Shown here in pieces: positions 1 to 6,888 of a stretch of 9,056 bases of DNA. This stretch comes from Burkholderiales bacterium (GTDB lineage Bacteria > Pseudomonadota > Gammaproteobacteria > Burkholderiales > Burkholderiaceae_C). Every line of letters begins with the position of its first letter. The first letter of the stretch is position 1. Under the pieces are notes generated by a model. It was not told where the DNA came from and searched no databases. It saw only the letters and a list, made by a program, of their open reading frames with translations. The position numbers and the translations under genes are program-made. The stretch covers positions 1-9,056 of the forward strand of contig SXSX01000216.1 of assembly GCA_005793295.1 (NCBI GenBank), read 5' to 3'.

Positions 1-1164
1 CCCACTTTCTTCGGCACTGCGGCACCAAGCCGCCAAATCCAAAGTCAACTGCTCACGAGAGACTGTGGTATTAAGCCAAAGTTGGCGCAACTCTTCTCGC
101 ATGGTCACCATTTTGTCCAACATAGGTGATGCCTGGCGAGCTTTGGCCAATCCTAGGGCTGCATTCGCAGGGACCTGTTCTTGATCGCGGTGTGCCCACA
201 ACTTGGCGGCCTTGATGACCGCTGCGTCAGCGCTGCGACTTTTCAGGGAAACCAATTCGTTGCGAACCGCTTGGCGAATGCCTTTGGCATAGCTAGCCAT
301 GATTTCGTAGCGATTGGCAATCAAAGCTTCTAAGGTTTTTTCATCTGCCACCGAACGAATGTCGCCGTAAGCGGCTTTCGGTGGTGTTTTTTTAACTTTG
401 GCTAAACCTGCCATTTGCATGAGGCTGATGTACATCCAGCCAATATCAAACTCGTAGGGCTTGACTGATAATTTTGCCGAGGTGGGATAGGTGTGGTGAT
501 TGTTGTGTAGCTCTTCGCCGGCAATGATGATGCCCCACGGAGAAATATTCGTGCTCGCATCGGGCGCTTCAAAATTACGGTAGCCCCAGTAATGGGCTGC
601 GCCGTTGATGATGCCTGCGGCCGTAATGGGGGTCCAAGCCATTTGCAATGCCCAAACCGCTAATCCTACGGCGCCAAACAGCGTCAGATCAATGATCATC
701 ATTAAACCCACACCTTGCCAAGAAAAGCGGGTGTAAACGTTGCGCTCGATCCAGTCGTCTGGAGTGCCGTGGCCATAACGGGCGATGGTTTCTTTGTTTT
801 TGGACTCTGCACGGTACAACTCCGCACCCTGGAACAGTACTTTTTTGATTCCGTGCACGTGCGGGCTGTGCGGGTCATCGGCTTGTTCGCACTTGGCATG
901 GTGTTTGCGGTGGATAGAGGCCCACTCCTTGGTCACCTGACCGGTCGTCAACCAAAGCCAAAATCGAAAGAAATGGGATGCAATCGGGTGCAGATCAAGC
1001 GCACGGTGGGCTTGGTGGCGGTGAAGAAAGACAGTCACACTGATCATCGTGACATGGGTCATAGCCAAGGCAAACAGCACAATTTGCCACCAGCTTAACG
1101 CCCATGTTCCGTGTGCGAGCCACTCGACAAGCGCGTTCAACAATGCCCAATCAGGTAACAACAT
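1..1164 (-). CDS. Membrane fatty acid (acyl-CoA type) desaturase, C-terminus cut by window edge
   Basis: A reading frame on the minus strand runs open from an ATG at 1164 to the left edge, 388 codons with no stop, so the gene is partial at its 3' end. The protein has the three histidine clusters of the membrane di-iron desaturase family: HRHQAH at residues 48-53, HRKHH at 85-89 and HNNHH at 220-224, plus HYWGYRNFE near 191. Hydrophobic segments lie around residues 23-46, 63-75 and 150-185. Family members introduce a cis double bond, usually delta-9, into a membrane-bound acyl chain using O2 and an electron donor. The region after about residue 270 is charged and helical. The usual length of roughly 390-400 residues suggests that little is missing. 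An in-frame TGA six codons upstream fixes the ATG, although the ribosome site (GAAAG, 12 bases away) is weak. It lies 151 bp downstream of rsmB behind a candidate terminator, so it is probably transcribed on its own. Substrate and regiospecificity cannot be read from the sequence. Confidence 0.92.
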   Translation of the reverse strand, partial: MLLPDWALLNALVEWLAHGTWALSWWQIVLFALAMTHVTMISVTVFLHRHQAHRALDLHPIASHFFRFWLWLTTGQVTKEWASIHRKHHAKCEQADDPHSPHVHGIKKVLFQGAELYRAESKNKETIARYGHGTPDDWIERNVYTRFSWQGVGLMMIIDLTLFGAVGLAVWALQMAWTPITAAGIINGAAHYWGYRNFEAPDASTNISPWGIIIAGEELHNNHHTYPTSAKLSVKPYEFDIGWMYISLMQMAGLAKVKKTPPKAAYGDIRSVADEKTLEALIANRYEIMASYAKGIRQAVRNELVSLKSRSADAAVIKAAKLWAHRDQEQVPANAALGLAKARQASPMLDKMVTMREELRQLWLNTTVSREQLTLDLAAWCRSAEESG

Positions 1165-1269
1165 AGTGTGTGCAATCTTTCAACGAATAGTGATGAGGAC
1201 CAAAGCAAGTCTCAAAGCCGCCTTGGGTTAACCACAAGGATTTTAAGAGAATGGGGGCGATTTGGCTAT

Positions 1270-1307
1270 AAAAAAGCGAGCTGTTAGCAAAAAACATTAA
1301 CTTCGCT
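1270..1307 (-). terminator. Candidate Rho-independent terminator after rsmB
   Basis: Read on the minus strand just past the rsmB stop, AGCGA plus GTTA can pair with TAAC plus TCGCT. The two short stems (5 and 4 bp) are separated by an asymmetric internal loop and closed by an 11-base loop. Six T residues follow immediately (plus-strand A run 1270-1275). The imperfect stem lowers confidence, but the position, 9 bases after the stop, and the T run fit an intrinsic terminator separating rsmB from the desaturase. Confidence 0.5.
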
Positions 1308-1315
1308 CAAAATTA

Positions 1316-2587
1316 CTACTTTTTAACCCAAACTGCAGCGAAAAATCCGTCCGTATGGTGACGGTGTGGCCACAAACGAAGATAAAGCTGGTTGTTATTT
1401 CCGCCGTGGCACAGATTGGCAGCGTTGGCAACCTTCAAACCCAATAACAGTTCACCGACATCCAAGGGCTCAAAATCGGGGTTGGCTAGCGAAAAGGCGG
1501 ATGCAATCAACTCGTTTTCTTGCGGCAGTACGCTGCAGGTGGCGTAAACCAAACGTCCGCCAGACTTCACCAATCGAGAGGCGCTTTGCAATATGGCTGT
1601 TTGCTTCACAGCCATTTCTTCGACCGATTGCAGGTTTTGCCGCCATTTCAGATCAGGGTTTCGGCGCAAGGTTCCCATTCCAGTGCACGGCGCATCGACC
1701 AAAACACGATCGATCTTTCCAGATAAGCGCTTCACTCGCTCATCACGCTCATGGGCAATGGCCGCAGGATGCACATTGGACAAGCCGCTACGCGCCATGC
1801 GAGGCTTAAAAGAATCGAGCCGATGGGCTGAGGTATCAAACGCATACAAGCGACCGGTGCTGCGCATGCTTGCCCCAATCGCCAGCGTTTTACCGCCCGC
1901 ACCCGAACAAAAATCAACCACCATCTCGCCGCGCTTGGCATCGACCAGCATCGCCAGCAACTGAGAACCTTCGTCCTGTACCTCAAACTCACCTTTAAGA
2001 AAAGCCTCGTTTTTATTCAGCGCAGGTTTGCCCGCAATGCGCAGACCCCACGGGGAAAAGGGAGTTGGAACCGCTTTGATTCCTGCTTTTGCCAGTTCTT
2101 TTTGAACATCAGCACGCTTGGCCTTGAAGTCGTTCACCCGTAAATCCAAACCAGCACCCAAGTTCAGGCTTCCGACCAAAGGCCAAAATTCTTCTCCTAA
2201 TTGGTCTTTGAGAGGTTGAACCAACCATTCGGGCAAATTATGGCGATGGCGCTCCATCAAGTCCTCGGGTTGGACCTTCTCACATTGGTCAAGCCAGTTT
2301 TTTTCTTGATCGGTTAACGCGCTTCTTAAAAAATCACCCGGGCCATAAAAACCCAATATAGCCAAGCGCCTTTCTTTAGGTCCGCTTCCGGACGGTGCCA
2401 AATGGTCAAACAGGAGTTTCTTACGCAAAACGGTATAAACCGTCTCAGCCATAGTTGCCCTTTCACGGGGGCCAAGGCCGCGGTGATCCCGGAAAAAACG
2501 GGAAACAGTCGCGTCGGCAGGATGGTCAAATTTAAGCGTGAGGCGGACCAACTCGGAACAGGCTTCTAATAGGGCTTTTGGATGCAT
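1316..2587 (-). CDS. rsmB: 16S rRNA m5C967 methyltransferase RsmB (NOL1/NOP2/Sun family)
   Basis: The product methylates C967 of 16S rRNA (E. coli numbering) using S-adenosylmethionine, acting on free or assembling 30S rRNA in the cytoplasm. The first ~140 residues form the NusB-like RNA-binding region (for example SRFFRDHRGLGPRERATMAE). The Rossmann methyltransferase follows: the SAM motif VDFCSGAGGKTLAIG, then DAPCTGMGTLRRNPDLKW with the Pro-Cys pair of motif IV, then YATCSVLPQEN with the Thr-Cys of motif VI. Both conserved cysteines of the m5C mechanism are therefore present. I place the start at the ATG at 2587 (MHPKALLEACSELV), giving 423 residues, close to the 429 of E. coli. The frame stays open to a GTG at 2638, with further ATG codons at 2632 and 2605. 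None has a convincing ribosome site, so the start is uncertain. The gene points away from the DUF1653 gene, 16 bp apart. In related bacteria purN and rsmB are often close; here the small plus-strand gene separates them. Confidence 0.95.
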   Translation of the reverse strand: MHPKALLEACSELVRLTLKFDHPADATVSRFFRDHRGLGPRERATMAETVYTVLRKKLLFDHLAPSGSGPKERRLAILGFYGPGDFLRSALTDQEKNWLDQCEKVQPEDLMERHRHNLPEWLVQPLKDQLGEEFWPLVGSLNLGAGLDLRVNDFKAKRADVQKELAKAGIKAVPTPFSPWGLRIAGKPALNKNEAFLKGEFEVQDEGSQLLAMLVDAKRGEMVVDFCSGAGGKTLAIGASMRSTGRLYAFDTSAHRLDSFKPRMARSGLSNVHPAAIAHERDERVKRLSGKIDRVLVDAPCTGMGTLRRNPDLKWRQNLQSVEEMAVKQTAILQSASRLVKSGGRLVYATCSVLPQENELIASAFSLANPDFEPLDVGELLLGLKVANAANLCHGGNNNQLYLRLWPHRHHTDGFFAAVWVKK

Positions 2588-2603
2588 AAGCTTCGATTGT
2601 CCC

Positions 2604-2861
2604 ATGAGTGAAGAAAAACTCCCGCCCCTCATCTCCACCGCGCGTGGACTTTACCGCCATTACAAGGGCAGTCTGTACGAGGTTCTGGATACCGTTCGGC
2701 ACAGTGAAACACTTGAACCTATGACCTTGTACCGTGCGCTGTACGCAGACATGGGGCTTTGGGTGAGGCCAACCGCGATGTTTGAAGAAGTCATTGAAAT
2801 CGAAGGCGTGAAACAAGCAAGATTTCAAAAAATAGAAGACAAAGCCCAAGGGCGTGATTAG
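2604..2861 (+). CDS. Small DUF1653 domain protein
   Basis: This 85-residue protein is recognisable as the DUF1653 family by GLYRHYKGSLYEVLDTVRHSE at residues 15-35, followed by YRALYADMGLWVRPTAMF at 43-60. Family function is unknown to me; it is a small soluble single-domain protein found widely in bacteria. The frame is open upstream to 2538, but MSEEKLPPL at 2604 is a natural start because the conserved domain begins 14 residues later. No clear Shine-Dalgarno sequence precedes it. The gene is wedged between two minus-strand genes. Its start codon lies inside the alternative longer starts of rsmB, and its TAG overlaps the TAA of purN in the four bases TTAG. Its promoter must therefore sit within the 5' coding part of rsmB, and the gene has no room for its own terminator. 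Reads from purN toward rsmB would be antisense to it. Confidence 0.88.
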   Translation: MSEEKLPPLISTARGLYRHYKGSLYEVLDTVRHSETLEPMTLYRALYADMGLWVRPTAMFEEVIEIEGVKQARFQKIEDKAQGRD

Positions 2862-3457
2862 AACGATTCGCCTGAAATCAAGGCCCTCACCACACGTGGA
2901 TAAATCAGATGCTCTTGCGTGAGCACCCGATCGGCAAGACTCTTTTCTGTGTCTTGGGGTAATACAGGCACCACTGCTTGCGCCAGAATCGGCCCAAAGT
3001 CGAGCTCGGCAGTCACTTGGTGAACCGTCGCGCCCGCAAATTGACATCCTGCATCGATCGCCCTTTGGTGCGTATGTAAGCCCGGAAATGCGGGCAACAA
3101 AGACGGGTGAATATTGATTAAACGGCCTTCAAATTGGGCGACAAATGCGGGGGTCAATATCCGCATGAAACCGGCCAAAACAACCAAGGCGGGTTGGTCG
3201 GGTAAGTCGTAATGGCAAATAGCCAATGCCAGCGCTTGGTCAAAAGACGCGCGGCTTGCAAAGGTTTTGTGGTCAATGGTTTGTGTGGGTATGCCCTGCT
3301 TTTGAGCGAACACCAATCCTTGTGCGTCACCCCTGTTGCTAATCACTGCCGCAATGCGAGCACCAAAGTGTTTCTCCCAGGCTTGCGTTTGTGCCGCGCG
3401 GGCGATGGCCGCCATATTGGAGCCCCCGCCAGAAATCAAAATCACAATATTTTTCAT
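2858..3457 (-). CDS. purN: Phosphoribosylglycinamide formyltransferase (GAR transformylase) PurN
   Basis: It transfers a formyl group from 10-formyltetrahydrofolate to GAR, the third step of de novo purine synthesis, in the cytoplasm. The 199-residue length is normal for the monofunctional enzyme. The N-terminal phosphate-binding loop ISGGGSNM is at residues 8-15, and VISNRGDAQGL follows at 38-48. The active-site triad is complete: Asn115 and His117 in NIHPSLLPAFPGLHTH, and Asp153 in ELDFGPIL, matching Asn106, His108 and Asp144 of E. coli. The start is the ATG at 3457, since the MKNIVILISGGGSN beginning is typical. There is no Shine-Dalgarno motif just upstream. A possible extended -10 element only 9 bases before the ATG suggests a nearly leaderless mRNA. 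The stop overlaps the stop of the convergent DUF1653 gene, and no terminator is visible between them. Confidence 0.97.
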   Translation of the reverse strand: MKNIVILISGGGSNMAAIARAAQTQAWEKHFGARIAAVISNRGDAQGLVFAQKQGIPTQTIDHKTFASRASFDQALALAICHYDLPDQPALVVLAGFMRILTPAFVAQFEGRLINIHPSLLPAFPGLHTHQRAIDAGCQFAGATVHQVTAELDFGPILAQAVVPVLPQDTEKSLADRVLTQEHLIYPRVVRALISGESF

Positions 3458-3466
3458 AGAGTTGGG

Positions 3467-3475
3467 ATTATCACA
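3467..3475 (-). promoter_or_regulatory. Possible extended -10 promoter element for purN
   Basis: Read on the minus strand the sequence is TGTGATAAT: a TG dinucleotide, one base, then GATAAT, which differs from the -10 consensus TATAAT at one position. No good -35 lies 16-18 bases further upstream, as can be tolerated by extended -10 promoters. The element ends 9 bases before the purN ATG, so transcription would begin about two to three bases before the codon. This is inference from the motif alone. Confidence 0.3.
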
Positions 3476-3504
3476 ACAAGCCTCACTTCAAGGATTGTCC
3501 CGGC

Positions 3505-3553
3505 TTAGACAGCAAGAAAAGCACGACCGTGCTAAATTAGACCTGTTTAGACC
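3505..3553 (+). promoter_or_regulatory. Repeat-containing putative operator upstream of acyl-CoA dehydrogenase genes
   Basis: In the divergent gap between purN and the dehydrogenase pair, TTAGACC occurs at 3537-3543 and again at 3547-3553, exactly 10 bp apart (one helical turn). A TTAGAC copy lies at 3505-3510. Between them is an inverted repeat, GCACG-AC-CGTGC, at 3521-3532. Such arrangements often bind a transcriptional regulator, but I cannot name one. No convincing sigma-70 -35/-10 pair was found on the plus strand here. Confidence 0.3.
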
Positions 3554-3577
3554 CTCACTTACAACGTCTCGATTTTT

Positions 3578-3581
3578 GGAG
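3578..3581 (+). promoter_or_regulatory. Ribosome binding site of the first acyl-CoA dehydrogenase gene
   Basis: GGAG sits 8 bases before the ATG at 3590 and supports that start. Confidence 0.65.
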
Positions 3582-3589
3582 CTCCCTGT

Positions 3590-4768
3590 ATGGATTTAGC
3601 TTTTACACCGCAAGAACAAAAATTTCGCGAAACCATACGCTCTTGGGTGCATGACAACTTACCGCGCGAACTTTCTCACAAAGTACATAACTCTTTGCAA
3701 CTAACACGTGAAGATATGCAGCGATGGGGCAAGATTCTGGGCAAAAAAGGCTGGCTTGGCCACGCTTGGCCAAAAGAGTTTGGTGGCCCGGGTTGGAATG
3801 CCATTGAAAAACATTTGTTTGAAGAAGAGTGTGCGCTTGCAGGCGCACCGCGTGTCGTTCCTTTTGGACCAGTGATGGTTGCCCCCGTCATCATGGCGTT
3901 TGGCAATGCCGAGCAACAGAAGCGATTTTTACCGGGTATCGCAAGCGGTGACGTGTGGTGGAGCCAAGGCTATAGCGAGCCTGGCTCGGGTTCAGATTTG
4001 GCCTCGCTCAAAACCCGCGCGGAGCGTGTGGGCGACAAATACATCGTCAATGGGCAAAAAACATGGACCACTTTGGGTCAGTATGGCGAATGGATTTTTT
4101 GCTTAGTCCGCACCAGTTCGGAAGGCAAGCCACAAACAGGCATCAGCTTTTTGCTTGTTGACATGAAATCGCCTGGGGTCTCTGTTAGGCCCATTATTTT
4201 GCTAGATGGCTCAGCCGAAGTGAACGAAGTGTTTTTCGATAACGTGGAAGTTCCTGCCGAGAATTTAATTGGGGAAGAAAATAAAGGCTGGAACTACGCC
4301 AAGCACCTGTTAGCCCACGAGCGAACCAATATTGCCGATGTCAACCGCGCTAAGCGCGAATTGGAGCGGCTTAAACGAATAGCAAAAGCCGAAGGCGTGT
4401 TTGATGACGTGCGTTTTCGCGATGAAATTGCTAAGCTAGAAGTCGATGTGATTGCCTTGGAAATGCTCGTCTTAAGAGTTTTGGCCGCTGAAAAATCAGG
4501 AAAGCAATCTCTCGACATTGCCGGCTTACTCAAAATTCGCGGCAGTGAGATTCAGCAGCGCTACAGCGAATTGATGATGCTCGCTGCAGGGCCATTTTCA
4601 CTTCCTTTGATTCGAGAGGCTATGGAAGCCGGATGGCAAGGCGACTCGGTCGGCCAAGCCCATTGCGCACCCCTGGCTTCTAGTTATTTCAACATGCGTA
4701 AAACAACGATTTATGGCGGGAGCAATGAAGTCCAGCGCAATATCGTGTCGCAATTTGTACTCGGCTAA
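3590..4768 (+). CDS. Acyl-CoA dehydrogenase, catalytic-type subunit (PimC-like large subunit)
   Basis: This 392-residue flavoprotein of the acyl-CoA dehydrogenase family oxidises an acyl-CoA to the trans-2-enoyl-CoA, passing electrons from FAD to electron-transferring flavoprotein. The N-terminal helical domain covers about residues 1-120. The beta domain contains YSEPGSGSDLASL (128-140), the FAD and substrate loop, and VNGQKTWTT (153-161). The C-terminal helical domain ends in IYGGSNEVQRNI (374-385). The usual catalytic Glu of the medium-chain class in YEGT is Gly376 here. Glu244, in LLAHERTNIA, aligns by eye with the alternative base of the isovaleryl-CoA dehydrogenase class. The RxQFGxxIxxFQ FAD-contact motif normally found after that position is absent, replaced by a charged helical stretch (252-285), while the next gene has it. 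This pattern resembles heteromeric enzymes such as PimC/PimD and mycobacterial ChsE4/ChsE5. The substrate is unknown, and no other pim genes are in the window, so I give no symbol. It is probably co-transcribed with the next gene, 30 bp downstream. Confidence 0.9.
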   Translation: MDLAFTPQEQKFRETIRSWVHDNLPRELSHKVHNSLQLTREDMQRWGKILGKKGWLGHAWPKEFGGPGWNAIEKHLFEEECALAGAPRVVPFGPVMVAPVIMAFGNAEQQKRFLPGIASGDVWWSQGYSEPGSGSDLASLKTRAERVGDKYIVNGQKTWTTLGQYGEWIFCLVRTSSEGKPQTGISFLLVDMKSPGVSVRPIILLDGSAEVNEVFFDNVEVPAENLIGEENKGWNYAKHLLAHERTNIADVNRAKRELERLKRIAKAEGVFDDVRFRDEIAKLEVDVIALEMLVLRVLAAEKSGKQSLDIAGLLKIRGSEIQQRYSELMMLAAGPFSLPLIREAMEAGWQGDSVGQAHCAPLASSYFNMRKTTIYGGSNEVQRNIVSQFVLG

Positions 4769-4787
4769 GCGCTAAGCGAAACCAATT

Positions 4788-4793
4788 AAGGAA
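4788..4793 (+). promoter_or_regulatory. Ribosome binding site of the second acyl-CoA dehydrogenase gene
   Basis: AAGGAA lies 5 bases before the ATG at 4799, within the 30-bp spacer between the two dehydrogenase genes. Confidence 0.65.
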
Positions 4794-4798
4794 ATACC

Positions 4799-5914
4799 AT
4801 GGATTTTGATTTCTCTGATGACCAAGAACAGCTGCGCGACGCGGTCCGCAAATGGGTTGATAAAGGCTATTCGTTTGATCGCCGCCGCGCCATAGAAAAT
4901 TCGGGCGGTTTTAACCGTGATGCCTACAACGCGCTGGCCGAACTCGGATTGACTGGCCTGTACGTCCCGGAAGAGCATGGCGGAATGGGCATGGGGCCTG
5001 TTGAAGGCATGGTGGTTATGGAAGAGCTCGGTCGCGGCATCGTGTTGGAGCCGCTAACCCAAGCGCTGATCGCAGGCGCCGCGATCGCGGGCTATGCAGA
5101 ACCCAACGTTAAAGCCCAGTGGCTACCCGCGATTGCAGACGGAAGCGCCCTGGTTGTACTCGCTTACCAAGAGCGCGCCGCAAGGTATGCGCTTGAGTCC
5201 TGTGATGCCAAGGCCACCCAAGCGCCCGGCGGCTATGTGCTTAACGGATCCAAAAGCATTGTTCCGGTCGGTGACTTGGCAGATGCATTTTTGGTTCCTG
5301 CCAAAGTCAACAGTCAACTTGGACTTTTTTTGGTGGAGCGCAAATCTAGCGGTGTCACCACTCGCGGTTACGGAACCCAAGACGGCGCCCGAAGCGCTGA
5401 GCTGGGTTTAAAAAACTCTCCCGCTACGCTCATTACCACCGAAGGACTCACAGCGCTAGAACACGCGGTTGACATTGGCATTGCAGCAAGTTGTGCCGAG
5501 GCTGTGGGCGTCATGGATAAAACCATGGCTATGACTGCGGAATATCTCAACACACGCAAACAATTTGGTACAACGATCAGCAGCTTTCAAGCGCTGCGAC
5601 ACCGCGCTGCTGATATGAAAATGCAACTTGAGTTAGCCCGTTCCATGAGCTATTACGCCAGTCTCAAACTAAACGCGCCCGCACCTGAGCGACGAGCGGC
5701 CCTATCGCGCGCGAAGTACCAGCTCGGAAATTCGATGCGCTTCGTAGGCCAACAAGCAGTGCAATTACATGGTGGAATTGGCGTTACGAATGACTACATC
5801 GTCAGCCATTACTTTAAAAAGCTCACCCAATTGGAGATGACGTTTGGCGACAGCATGCACCACTTGGGCGAGGTCTCTAGCCGAATGCAAGATACCGCTG
5901 GAGTGTTTGCCTAA
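4799..5914 (+). CDS. Acyl-CoA dehydrogenase, non-catalytic-type partner subunit (PimD-like small subunit)
   Basis: A second, divergent acyl-CoA dehydrogenase fold of 371 residues begins MDFDFSDDQEQLRDAVRKW. The N-terminal domain includes GLTGLYVPEEHGGMGMG (50-66), and the beta domain is short. The C-terminal domain carries RKQFGTTISSFQ (253-264) and QLHGGIGVTND (322-332), two FAD-contacting motifs. Both positions that can hold the catalytic base appear lost. The isovaleryl-type position aligns by eye with Gly227 in VDIGIAAS, and the C-terminal YEGT motif is replaced by FGDSMHHLGEV. The loop between the beta domain and the substrate site lacks the usual SEPxxGSD motif, having QERAARYALES instead. 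With the preceding gene it would therefore form a heteromer in which this chain supplies FAD contacts and the other supplies catalysis. That is inference from motif complementarity and tandem order. The gene ends 8 bp from the convergent ligase gene, and I see no terminator in that gap. Confidence 0.88.
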   Translation: MDFDFSDDQEQLRDAVRKWVDKGYSFDRRRAIENSGGFNRDAYNALAELGLTGLYVPEEHGGMGMGPVEGMVVMEELGRGIVLEPLTQALIAGAAIAGYAEPNVKAQWLPAIADGSALVVLAYQERAARYALESCDAKATQAPGGYVLNGSKSIVPVGDLADAFLVPAKVNSQLGLFLVERKSSGVTTRGYGTQDGARSAELGLKNSPATLITTEGLTALEHAVDIGIAASCAEAVGVMDKTMAMTAEYLNTRKQFGTTISSFQALRHRAADMKMQLELARSMSYYASLKLNAPAPERRAALSRAKYQLGNSMRFVGQQAVQLHGGIGVTNDYIVSHYFKKLTQLEMTFGDSMHHLGEVSSRMQDTAGVFA

Positions 5915-5922
5915 ACGAAGGC

Positions 5923-6816
5923 TTAATCTAAATCTCGAACTCGCAAGAAGCTAGCAAATTTTGGCAAGCCTTGAGGCGTTCGGTCGCGATATCTATAACT
6001 CACTTGTGCCCCAATCGGGGGCGGATTTGCGCGCTGTGCATCCGTAAATCCAGTGCCCAGTGCAAACTTCTTTCCATTGGGCATTTCAAGTAACAAAGCG
6101 CCCAAGTGCCCCGCAAATTTGCCGGTTCCAGGAATATGGGCAATCACTCGCGCCTCCTCATCGGCTTGCAGTTTAAGTTTGCGAACATCATTGGTCCGGC
6201 CGGCTCGCCAAGGTGCATCTAAGCGGTGCAGTACCAGCCCTTCTCCGCCCAGTGCGACCACCTGCAAAAGTCTAGCCTGTAAGGAAGTAGCTTCAGCCAC
6301 TTCGGTTTGGTCAATGGCCTTCAACCAGGGAATTTGTGCCTTGTGAATCTGTTGCTGCAGGCGTAGGCTTCGCTGCGAGAACGTTTCACGGTAATGAGGG
6401 GAGTCAAACACCATATAGGTGATTTTTTTCCATTCGGCATCTACGGGATCCGCCATGCGGACAGCACCAGAAAGCGCATCAAAAGTTCCTCGCCCCATCC
6501 ATAACTCGCCGTCCAAAGGTTCTTTGGGCAAGGACGCTAAAAACCACAGAGGGGCATTGATCAAAAGGCCACTTCGAAATCGCAGGGCTTTGCCGTCCCA
6601 AATGGCACGCACCCCATCCAATTTTTCACTGACTGCATATGCGCTAGGGTCTAAATGCTTTTCCCAAGATGTTGCAAGTTCGACCTGCGACGTTTGGTTT
6701 TTCTCCGCATAGGCGGCAATGGCTGCGTGGGGCGAGATGAGCGGCGCATAAGCCAATCCCAGCATCGCAGAACTGATCGCCATTGCTCCGCCTTGGCCCA
6801 TCGTTGTGAACTTCAT
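5923..6816 (-). CDS. Secreted minimal ATP-dependent DNA ligase (LigE type)
   Basis: A 297-residue protein with the covalent nucleotidyltransferase motifs of ATP-dependent polynucleotide ligases. Motif I is EKLDGVR (64-70) with Lys65 as the AMP acceptor; RFRSG follows at 79-83, DGELW at 102-106, motif III YMVFDSP at 134-140, motif IV EGLVLH at 192-197 and motif V KLK at 213-215. An OB-fold-like region follows from about 218 to the end. There is no N-terminal DNA-binding domain. The first ~37 residues look like a signal peptide: Lys2, a hydrophobic run near 11-26, and an AYA site before Glu38. This gives a mature protein of about 260 residues, consistent with periplasmic LigE of proteobacteria. 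LigE has been linked to extracellular DNA and competence; that role here is inferred. The basic end of the signal is weak, with only one Lys. AGGGAGAG six bases from the ATG supports the start. It is convergent with the dehydrogenase pair. Confidence 0.88.
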   Translation of the reverse strand: MKFTTMGQGGAMAISSAMLGLAYAPLISPHAAIAAYAEKNQTSQVELATSWEKHLDPSAYAVSEKLDGVRAIWDGKALRFRSGLLINAPLWFLASLPKEPLDGELWMGRGTFDALSGAVRMADPVDAEWKKITYMVFDSPHYRETFSQRSLRLQQQIHKAQIPWLKAIDQTEVAEATSLQARLLQVVALGGEGLVLHRLDAPWRAGRTNDVRKLKLQADEEARVIAHIPGTGKFAGHLGALLLEMPNGKKFALGTGFTDAQRANPPPIGAQVSYRYRDRTPQGLPKFASFLRVRDLD

Positions 6817-6820
6817 ATGC

Positions 6821-6828
6821 CTCTCCCT
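6821..6828 (-). promoter_or_regulatory. Ribosome binding site of the ligE-type gene
   Basis: On the minus strand AGGGAGAG precedes the ATG at 6816 by about 4-6 bases, a strong Shine-Dalgarno sequence that fixes the start and so includes the putative signal peptide. Confidence 0.7.
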
Positions 6829-6888
6829 GATTCTTTTATTCGGTGCAGTCTTTGCTGCACCTCGGTTTACGGCCTCCTAAACGGGAGG

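Noticed and set aside
1366..1964. Plus-strand open frames of up to 147 codons opposite rsmB
   Set aside because: They lie wholly antisense to a well-conserved methyltransferase, have no recognisable domain and no ribosome site, and look like a by-product of the rsmB codon pattern.
2588..2638. Longer rsmB start at the GTG at 2638 or ATG at 2632 or 2605
   Set aside because: The extra residues (MEMRGGSFSSLMGQSKL) are unlike the family N-terminus and would overlap the DUF1653 coding region. The shorter start is more family-like, though no start has a clear ribosome site.
2532..3047. A 171-codon minus-strand frame spanning DUF1653 and the end of purN
   Set aside because: It overlaps purN in another frame and DUF1653 antisense, both of which have clear family motifs. 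Its own translation has no recognisable pattern.
4764..4777. Tandem GCTAAGC GCTAAGC at the end of the first dehydrogenase gene
   Set aside because: Only two 7-bp copies, partly within the stop codon context; too short to distinguish from chance.
3590..5914. Naming the dehydrogenase pair pimC and pimD
   Set aside because: The architecture fits, but no other pimeloyl-CoA degradation genes are present and the substrate cannot be read from the sequence.
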